DNA from: Saksenaea vasiformis B4078
Lineage: Eukaryota > Mucoromycota > Mucoromycetes > Mucorales > Saksenaeaceae
Reading direction: 5' to 3'
Length of the DNA: 64,000 bases
Assembly: GCA_000697055.1 (NCBI GenBank)
Contig: JNDT01001338.1
Location: forward strand, 1 to 64,000
In this document: one piece after another, positions 56,646 to 64,000 of the stretch
Position numbering within the stretch: position 1 is the stretch's first letter
Layout: every line of letters starts with the position of its first letter
The notes under the pieces: generated by a model
Seen by the model: only the letters and a program-made list of their open reading frames with translations
What the model was told of the DNA's origin: nothing
The model's database searches: none
Program-made: the position numbers and the translations under genes

Positions 56646-57788
56646 ATAGCTCGAAAAAGTAATTTTCAGTAAAATAAAATAGTTTATTATCGTCGTAGTA
56701 ATTATATCGGACGTGAGATAACATTAGAAGTTTGGTTCTTTCATTTAACATATAGCCTGTATACTGATTTCTCACCTTTAAGGCCTGTGAAGAGGTGGAA
56801 TATAATTTTAGCATGTGAGAAGCATCAGAAGTCGAACAATGCCAATGGCCCCTTTTCTACATACCAGTATACAATTCACAGAATCACATTTATTTAACCA
56901 GCCAGTAGTAGGCTTTACTGAATGTACAGCCTCATACTAGGAGGGGGGTAGCAGTTTAGCCTTCTTGGAACTTCCTCGTCCTTCCTAGCCCTTTTGCATC
57001 TGTGTATGTTTTTCCGATGTCAGTGTCCTACTGGAAAGCGTAAAAATATCTTAAGAAAGGAAATATTCCACCGAAAGCAGTACGTCCTTTTGATGTGGAG
57101 ATGACTTATTGCATCAATGACAGGTTTCTCTATGCCTTAACACAAGGCATGGAAATGTGTCATGATGAGTTCATACCAGAATAGTCCATATTTAAAGAGA
57201 TGCATGAATCTTTTATTTATCCTTCGGCTCTGTTTTCCTCTCTAACATCCCCGGTAAGGATGTCAATTCATCACACTTGCAAGATGGTTCATTTTTTCTG
57301 CCTTGTGTTTAGGCTACATGACCTCTGTCCCAAACCGTCTTGGTTGTGGTGATGGCCATGGTTTCTCACTGGGCATCCAGGCACAAAATCCGTTCAATAA
57401 GCAGTATACTAATTCTGCATAAGCTGCACAACACCTAATTCAAAGCAAGAAGAGAAAACATATTCTTTCTAAGTCCATGTACGACTTTATTCTAACCGAA
57501 GTTCTGTGATAACTTTTTCCAATGTATTATGCTAGTGCATTTACGATTGGTATCAACACTATACTCTTCTGGCTCGATGTGAATAAAAACGGTAGATTAC
57601 AAATGATGTTCATTTGCTGCCGCTCTTGCTTCCTGCATAGGGCTCTTGAGAGCGAGCAAGAGTCTATATGATCCTCACCAGTAGAGGGCAAGCCTGATCT
57701 TCATCAGTTAATGAAAAAGTGGCTTTGAATAGGTTAAAAAAGTGGGAGAAAAAAAGGAAGGCACCATTTCTGTTCCAAGACAGAAGAC
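56646..57788. other. Spacer containing a dispersed repeat copy
   Basis: Bases 57,030-57,290 resemble 42,750-43,085. They share ATATCTTAAGAAAGGAAATATTCC-like sequence, CATATTTAAAGAGATGCATGAATC-like sequence and CCCCGGTAAGGATGTC-like sequence. No gene is called. The lipoate ligase promoter lies at the right end. Confidence 0.5.
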
Positions 57789-59194
57789 ATGTTTACGACA
57801 ATGCATCGGCACATGCCGTGGTTGATGCGACGTTGCTTATATCAGCCTGTGCAAAGCTTTCTGCCGTTCAGCACTGGGGCTGTACAGCAAAATAGTCAAG
57901 TTGATTGTTACATTTCAACAATTAACGATGCGTATACGAATCTTGCTATTGAGGAATGGTTGCTTCGAGAAACTGATCCAGATCGATACATTTTGTATCT
58001 ATGGCGCAATAAGGCATGTGTAGTCGTAGGACGCAATCAAAACCCTTTTCAGGAGTGTAATTTGCGCTTTATGCGCAGCCACGGTGTTCCCCTTGTTCGC
58101 CGGCGGTCGGGCGGTGGTGCGGTGTATCATGTGAGTGAGCTTATGCTTCAGAGTCCAGATAGCGCTCATCCATAGTGAGCTAGGATATGGGCAATTCCAT
58201 TTATACTATATTTATGCCACGGCAAGCATTTTCACGGAGAGCGAACGCCGAATTAGTGTCGAGAGCACTTCAAAATCTCGACATTCCCGCCTCGGTAAAC
58301 GAGCGCCACGATATCGTTGTGGATGGGTACAAAGTATCTGGCAGTGCCTATAAGATTACTAGTCACCGTGCCTACCACCATGGCACCATGCTGATCGATA
58401 CGGATACGGATATATTAAAGGGATGTCTGTCGAAAAAAAGCATGACCAATGTAAAGTGCAGACAAAGAGAAGCCAAATCCCCTTTTTAAATCTTTCGGGT
58501 AGTAGACTGGTATAGTGTCCAAAGGTGTGGCTTCAGTCCCATCCCCGGTCACCAATCTCCGAGAATATTCTTATACCGTGGATCATCAGCAGTTTTGTGA
58601 ATCTGTCCTTGAGGAGTTTGTACAAGATTACAACAACGGCGTCCCTGTTGAGGTACACAGAAAAACGAAAATCATATGACCCATATTTACATGGACCATA
58701 CAGCCAGTTATTTTGGACGAGTCTCGTATAAGGGATCTTCCCGAGATAGTACAAGTGACAAAGAATGAACTTAAGACGTGGGACTGGATTTATGGCCAGA
58801 CACCCGAGTTTACTAACACAACGGATCATGAATTTGATTGGGGCCATGTGGTATGTGTTGTGTCGGTTCATCTCGTTTAAATTAACATGCTTCGCTTGCT
58901 AGCGGGCCTTTATCCGATCCAGACACGGGATGATCACGGAAGCTGATTTGTCCACTTCTTCACTTGGAGCACATGAGGTGACTGTCGTGTCTGCCATTGC
59001 AGTAGCATTGCGAGGTAAGCTTGACCAAGAGAACGAATTATGAGTTCATGTGTAGATCTATAGGTTGCCACTATTCAGAACAAGCAGTGTATGATGCTCT
59101 TCAGAAGATCAATCAGGAAATACCAGGATTAATCAATCCAGAAAATGAAGCAATAGCAAGAGACGTTGCATTGTGGTTACAGGAAAAGTTCTAG
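57789..59194 (+). CDS. Lipoate-protein ligase A (mitochondrial)
   Basis: Attaches lipoate (via lipoyl-AMP, or by transfer in the Aim22/Lip3 type) to E2 subunits and the glycine-cleavage H protein. Exons: 57789-58130, 58184-58450, 58506-58652, 58704-58850, 58903-59014 and 59064-59194, all in phase, 381 residues. The N-terminus is basic and hydroxylated without acidic residues (MHRHMPWLMRRCLYQ), fitting a mitochondrial presequence. The catalytic core has IEEWLLRETDPDRYILYLWR, VVGRNQNPF, the signature RRRSGGGAVYH (104-114) followed by D115, and DGYKVSGSAYK with the lipoyl-AMP-binding Lys164. SKGVASVPSPVTNL and a small C-terminal accessory domain follow (RAFIRSRHGMITEADL, ending WLQEKF). The third exon start was fixed by phase, using the TAG at 58,503-58,505. 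Confidence 0.92.
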
Positions 59195-59359
59195 ATTATA
59201 TACGTATACCATCCGGAAATGGTAGCTGCTTGTCAATGCTTGCTCAGGATGATCATGCGCAGTTATAGACCTGTCTCTTGTAAGAGAATATAAAGCTATA
59301 TAAACGTGAAATGTTTCAACTTAACTTCATTAACAAGTCTTTCTCTTCTTGAATAAACC

Positions 59360-59653
59360 ATGGGCAATACTCCAAGTTATCTCGACTACTCGTATAATAG
59401 TAATGGTACGAGGAATCCCATTTCGTACATTCGCCGAAACGGTCAATGGATTCCTGTACAGAATGGCTTTTGGTACCCAATGTATCATCGCCATCATCAC
59501 CATCAGCAACAGGCGCAACAATCGACAGCCGCGGCTGTAGCGTCTACATTCCATCCTGCCTATGGCTATTCCGGTGCTTCCCCGCTAATAGATACGACTT
59601 ATGGACAAACTTACCCAGTTTACCTTACAAATCACTATTATCCCTCTAGGTAA
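59360..59653 (+). CDS. Small MG-start Tyr/His/Asn-rich protein, 97 residues
   Basis: A single open frame from ATG 59,360 (MGNTPSYLDYSYNSNGTRNP) through a HRHHHHQQQ stretch to YLTNHYYPSR. The Gly at position 2 could be N-myristoylated, although the context is not ideal. It is rich in Tyr, Gln and Ser, with no membrane segment. It lies 166 bases after the lipoate ligase stop, with its own leader. Real gene likely, function unknown. Confidence 0.55.
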   Translation: MGNTPSYLDYSYNSNGTRNPISYIRRNGQWIPVQNGFWYPMYHRHHHHQQQAQQSTAAAVASTFHPAYGYSGASPLIDTTYGQTYPVYLTNHYYPSR

Positions 59654-60536
59654 GTTCTGCTTATAGTACCACGACAGGAAATTCACCGTGCTCTCTACCA
59701 GTTATTATGGTCCTTTCAGTTCCCCCTATAGATTTCAATAGATTATTCCAGCTTCATTTTATTCTTTGTATATAGTAGTTTAGTTGTCATTCCCTGCCTT
59801 CATAATCGTTATTCCTATACATCCGCATCTATTCTCAGTAAAGATTTTATTGTGGCACAAAAAATGGAAAGCTGAGCCAAAATGGTTAGTCATGACATCG
59901 ATCTTCACAAAAACATGAGAGATGTCTCGTGAGCAATCTGGAATGTTTATTCGACTCTTTAACACACACAAACTATGGGCATCATCCTGAAGACATTCGA
60001 TTTTTTGTTCTTAGTATCGTGGCATATGCGTCGGTACTTTAATTGGATTGAGCTTCAGGGACCTTTTTTGTAAGCTGTGTTGTCTGATGACAGACTCGGG
60101 ACCCGCTTTAGCAAATCATTCCTAAGCCTATAACAAAGAGAGATAGACGACAAACAAATCAAGAAAGTCGGTATGTAGGAATAGACAGTGCCTTGAGCTT
60201 GCGTAAAATAAATGCTGAGGCTCTGCTTTGAAAGGTGGCATGAGGGTAGGGACCCTGAGCACCGGCGGTCTTTTATTTCATGTGCTTATTCGTTTTCACG
60301 CCATGCAGACAATAAACGTGGACTTGTGTATGGTTCGATGATCTCTGCAATATAGGCTTTGTTCTTGTCACCTGAGATAAGAGGAAGAAATGGAGAAGAA
60401 TTGCGTGTTCAGTGATTATCTATCATACCGCGTCATGCGATGAAAGTGATGCGTGCATGATAAAAGGGCCGCGGTTGGCGTTCCGTCATCTGGTGCGACC
60501 TTGACAAGGAATAGCAAGTTTTCTCTCTTGTTCATC
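59654..60536. other. Intergenic spacer
   Basis: No coding character. It contains the upstream region of the UMP-CMP kinase gene. Confidence 0.5.
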
Positions 60537-61367
60537 ATGACTACTTCGACATTCGACCCCAAAGACGTATTTGTTATTTTTGTCCTCGGTAATGTATAAT
60601 GAAAACGAAACAGTTCATTTCGTTACTATCTGGCATGGACTGATGGGACTCTACTAGGTGGTCCTGGTGCTGGCAAAGGCACACAATGTGAAAATATGAA
60701 ACGCGACTACGATTTCGTTCATCTCTCAGGTACATTAAACTACATGTCTCTTGCATATGTCTAACTCGCTTGTTTGCCAGCGGGTGACCTACTGCGAGAA
60801 GAACAAAAGCGCCCTGATTCCAAGTATGGCGAACTCATCCAAAATTATATTCGCGATGGCCTAATTGTACCCATGGAAGTTACCATTGCGTTGCTCGAGA
60901 ACGCTATGAAGGAGGCGATAGAAAATGAAAATAAGACTCGGTTTCTCATTGATGGATTTCCCCGAAAAATGGACCAGGCGGTCAAATTTGAAGAAACTGT
61001 AAGCAAACTAATCTGATATCAGATTCATTCAACGCATGAAAATTAGGTCGTTGATTCTAAGTTCGTATTGTATTTCGAATGCAGCGAAGAAACTCTGCTG
61101 CAACGGCTGCTCAAACGTGGCGAGAGCTCGGGTAGAATTGACGATAACATCGAATCTATCAAAAAGCGATTTGAAACGTTTAGAGATACCAGCTATCCAG
61201 TCATCGAAGCTTTTGAACAACACAACAAAGTGCGCAAGGTAAAATATATACATGGCTCGAATAGGAAACTGGATGCATCTAATTCTTTGGAATTTCAGGT
61301 CAACGCGGAGAAATCAATTGACGAGGTTTATGAGGAGGTTAGAAAGGTCCTAAATGCATCATTGTAA
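60537..61367 (+). CDS. URA6: UMP-CMP kinase (adenylate kinase family)
   Basis: Cytosolic or nuclear nucleoside-monophosphate kinase making UDP/CDP from UMP/CMP with ATP. Exons: 60537-60588, 60658-60729, 60781-60998, 61047-61238 and 61299-61367, 200 residues, the usual length. P-loop GGPGAGKGTQ (18-27), NMP-binding region with LSAGDLLREEQKRPDSKYG, LIDGFPRKMDQA (D99 in DGFPR), short LID RGESSGRIDDN (from 138), and C-terminal helix DEVYEEVRKVL. The short LID and the DGFPR motif favour UMP-CMP kinase over long-form adenylate kinase. The last intron (61,239-61,298) has no stop in frame, so its retention would give a longer protein. Confidence 0.93.
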
Positions 61368-62490
61368 GATTGAAAGGAAGACAATAAATGATTATGGATT
61401 TTATGCTATGCTTATTGCGTTCTGAAAAAGCTAGCTAGAAGCTTGTTGTTGATAGAAAGATGATTTTTCAGCGTAGTTGTGTCCTGAATGTGTCACAGAT
61501 ATCTGGCTATGTCAGTTGGATCCTATCGTCAACTATCTGTCTGCAACGGAGAACGGAATAACAGTACTGTGTGTGTACGTGTGCCCACGTGCGCGTGTTG
61601 CATGTCAGACTGAAATTATTGGATTGGATAAGCATATCTGCAGTACAACTATCCAAGCGAACGGGCTCAACATAGTAACATATGGCGTATATCTTGATTA
61701 GAGAAATCCACCACTATGCTTGTCACGCAACTACTACACTAGATGGAAAGGCACTCCAACTATGAAGTGATAACATAAGCTTTTCAAAAGATTCACATGG
61801 TACCACGTCGTTGGATTCGTAAATTTAGTCATGTTCTGTCAAAAGGAGTACAAGCAGTATCAGCTGTGCACAAAGTAGTTCTTATTCATATACCAGGTAA
61901 TTTCAAAGATTGCGACAGAACAAAAGGTGTAAATCGAACCGAGTATCGACTTTACATCATTCAAAGAAGTCATGTCCCGATTGAATGTACAACCTTGTCA
62001 TCTGTGGCAATTGTTAGTTTCGTTTATGCAGCTAAGATCAGGCGTTGTATATTGCACTACGCTTGTTTTCTTCCCCATTTACTCCTGGACAGGGGTCTGT
62101 GGTTGTTGTGGATATCCAACGTGAGGGGTAAGCCGGTTATTTCTCAATTTACAGGTAGCATTGACAATAAAACCGAATGACAAGGATGATACACACCCAT
62201 TCACACAACATAGACAGGTAGAGCAAAAGAGAAAGGAAAGGAGGTGCAGGAGCAAACACAACCAAAAGGGACGAATGTTGTCCCTTTGTAATTCTAAATT
62301 TATGCACCCGACTGTGTTTCCCTCCTATCAGACTAACAAATGGATCGTGCCGATTTCAATCGAACGGATAAGGGTCGGAAAAATGATTGATATTCTACCC
62401 GAGAGACGTTAGATAAAGATTCGAGAATCACTAAGTACGTTCATCTTATAAAAAGATGCCAGATTTTTTTTGGTGAAGATCATCATTAAC
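61368..62490. other. Intergenic spacer, one uncertain ORF
   Basis: A plus frame at 61,797-62,180 (127 codons from ATG) has no recognisable motif and an unbiased composition; not called. Confidence 0.4.
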
Positions 62491-63144
62491 ATGAAGTTAA
62501 GCATCTTTGTTGTCTTATTGGCCATTATTACCCTGACTTGCATGCATTGCACGGCAGCTGCTGAAGGTGGGCATTCCTCTAGATGATCCTATCACTGATT
62601 TTGTGGCGTAAGATTACGAAGACGGGCAGTATGACGAGGACAGCGACCGTCGCTGGGCTCAATTAGCCGATGACATGAATCCTGGACATGGTCGCGGTGC
62701 AAGTGGCAATCGCGATATTCTGGCTGCCACCCCTACATCACCCTGGCTATCCTCCAATGACGGGATCAGCTTGAATGGTGGTAGGCCTTCCAACTCTTCC
62801 ACAAAAGAACAAACCTAACTAACCTATATATTGCGTTTTCTGCAGCTGCAGCTGGCACCTATGCCTCCAGCGCCAGTGGACCGCTACATACACCACCTCC
62901 CAGATTTCCTGGTGGAATAGGCGCTGTGGGCGGTCCCGGAGGTCCTGGTGGGCCTGGTCCTGGACCGTTTGGACCTGGAGGACCGGGAGGGCCTGGAGGG
63001 CCTGGAGGAGTTGGAGTATTTGGAGGACCTGGTATGATGGGAAACGATAACCGAGGTCCATATGGTAGATCGGCCGCTCACCGCGTGGACATCCCTATTG
63101 TCCTTGCGTTATTTTTGACTACCAGCTTGTTCTTTATCATTTAA
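62491..63144 (+). CDS. Small secreted Gly/Pro-rich protein with GPI-like C-terminus
   Basis: Exons: 62491-62566, 62613-62780 and 62846-63144, phases match, 180 residues. Residues 1-23 form a signal peptide (MKLSIFVVLLAIITLTCMHC, cleavage expected before or near AAAEG). An acidic segment follows (DYEDGQYDEDSDRRW), then a Gly-Pro array (GGPGGPGGPGPGPFGPGG and similar). The C-terminus is IPIVLALFLTTSLFFII, a hydrophobic tail without basic residues, typical of GPI-anchor attachment signals. This suggests a cell-wall or plasma-membrane surface protein. The second donor may be GTGGTA (62,778) or GTAGGC (62,781); both keep the frame. No enzyme domain. Confidence 0.75.
62926..63031 (+). repeat. Short GGNCCNGGN tandem repeat coding Gly-Gly-Pro
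   Basis: Nine-base units (GGACCTGGA-like) give repeated Gly-Pro-Gly-Gly in the secreted protein. The Gly and Pro codons vary at the third base. Confidence 0.75.
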
Positions 63145-63618
63145 ACACCCCTCCATCAATGTAATCTGGTTTATATTTACCAACTTAATACATTTTTATA
63201 CTCTTTTCAAAGTTCCCAGACAGTAGGCTATTTTGACGCACAAAGTTGACAGCCTTTTCGAAAACACAGATGGCGACTGATTTTCTTATCATCCTTTTAA
63301 CGATGAAGGAGTCATTTGATTCTGTTTTCTATATCATTAGTTGGTTCTTTCTCGCCATAACTTAGCTGTTGTGTTGTCAAATTTCGAATTCCCACTCCAC
63401 GGGGATAAGAGGAAAAACAGCAGCGTTTCTGTCTTGCTTCGCTTGGATATACTCTATGATGGATTTTAAAGGCAGTTGCAGATCCAGGGCTCTCCTTAGA
63501 TTTTTCAGATATAAAGAGCAACGCTCCTTTGCCCCCTTATCTTTTTTTTTCTTTCATCGTCTTTTTTGTTACTTTTTTTTTCCCTTTTACCTAATTATAC
63601 ACCTCTTTAATTACAGAA
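63145..63618. other. Spacer with pyrimidine-rich leader
   Basis: Bases 63,537-63,605 are strongly T/C-rich and lie just upstream of the next ATG, as often seen at highly expressed fungal genes. No coding sequence. Confidence 0.5.
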
Positions 63619-64000
63619 ATGAAGGTCCTGGTACTCTTCTCTTTTCTCGCTGTTGCTAGTATAGCGAGCGTTTCTGGTCAATTAACGGCTCCAACAAGGA
63701 ACTACAACGTCACCAGCCCCGTCAGTAACGGCCCCTACGTGGTTGGACAGATCCTGCCTTGTACTTATCGTCTCTTTTCCGATGTGGATAGTTCAGGTAA
63801 ATAAATAAATAAATGTTGATATCTCGATTTAAACTAAGCATGGTTATAGCTTTGAATCTCCAAATTGTACTAGAACCTGTCAGTGTGGCAGTAGCATCGA
63901 ATAATACGACGTTGATTATTGCAGACAAGGCTGATGTCTCGAAAACGGAAGCCTTTGTGAAACATGATGGCAATCTGACTTACTATGAACATTCAATCAA
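63619..64000 (+). CDS. Secreted protein, 5' part (runs off the window)
   Basis: Exon 1 63619-63796 and exon 2 from 63850, with matching phase. Residues 1-20 are a signal peptide (MKVLVLFSFLAVASIASVSG). The mature part has several N-x-S/T sites (NYNVTSP, NNTT, GNLT), a single Cys in ILPCTYRLF, and beta-strand-like segments (LNLQIVLEPVSVAVAS). No domain was recognised in the visible 100 residues. It could be a cell-wall or Ser/Thr-rich surface protein of the type common in Mucoromycota. The 3' end is outside. Confidence 0.7.

Noticed and set aside
62819..63081. Minus-strand Leu/Gln- and Arg/Ser-rich frames
   Set aside because: Antisense of the Gly-Pro repeat of the secreted protein.
1..64000. 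CRISPR arrays, operons, bacterial-type regulatory sites
   Set aside because: None seen; intron-rich genes show a eukaryotic genome.

Overview
The window looks like nuclear DNA of an early-diverging fungus, most likely Mucoromycota (Mucorales-type). Genes are packed with short GT-AG introns (mostly 44-70 nt) that often carry a CTAAC/CTAAT-like branch site. The gene set is typical of a fungal chromosome. Two protein types I associate with Mucoromycota genomes are present: a leucine-rich-repeat protein with a characteristic N-terminal module, and a fragment of a widespread 'W+LxxGxxVED' family. Genus and species cannot be decided from the sequence. All gene models below were spliced by hand; reading phase was checked at the junctions of the confident genes.

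Left part (1-35.5 kb). About 3.3 kb of non-genic DNA is followed by a dense block: Mo25/Hym1 (-), a large GYF-domain protein with polyglutamine tracts (-), Nse4 of the SMC5/6 complex (+), a CASTOR-like ACT-domain protein (-) and an FCP1-like phosphatase (-). Then come a decayed Mucoromycota family gene (+), a 996-residue LRR protein (-), a DAG-lipase-like class 3 lipase (-), an amino-acid permease (-), the ribosome-assembly WD40 protein Notchless/Rsa4 (+) and a SAM-dependent methyltransferase (+). CASTOR-like protein (amino-acid sensing), permease (amino-acid uptake) and Mo25 (kinase scaffold) are nutrient or growth signalling components, but nothing here suggests co-regulation.

Middle part (35.5-57.7 kb) is repeat-rich and gene-poor. 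Its core is a diverged tandem duplication (about 37.8-42.6 and 43.1-47.2 kb). Each unit holds an intact two-exon gene for the same unrecognised 136-residue protein. To the right are a run of decayed coding segments (47.2-49.1 kb), an intact PB1-domain protein with His/Arg/Ser-rich tail (49.9-51.1 kb), a decayed Plavaka/KDZ-type transposase gene (51.6-55.3 kb, minus strand) and a divergent multi-exon gene of unknown function (55.4-56.6 kb, plus strand).

Right part (57.7-64 kb) returns to ordinary genes, all on +: mitochondrial lipoate-protein ligase, a small MG-start Tyr/His-rich protein, UMP-CMP kinase, a small secreted Gly/Pro-rich protein with a GPI-like C-terminus, and the 5' part of another secreted protein that runs off the window.
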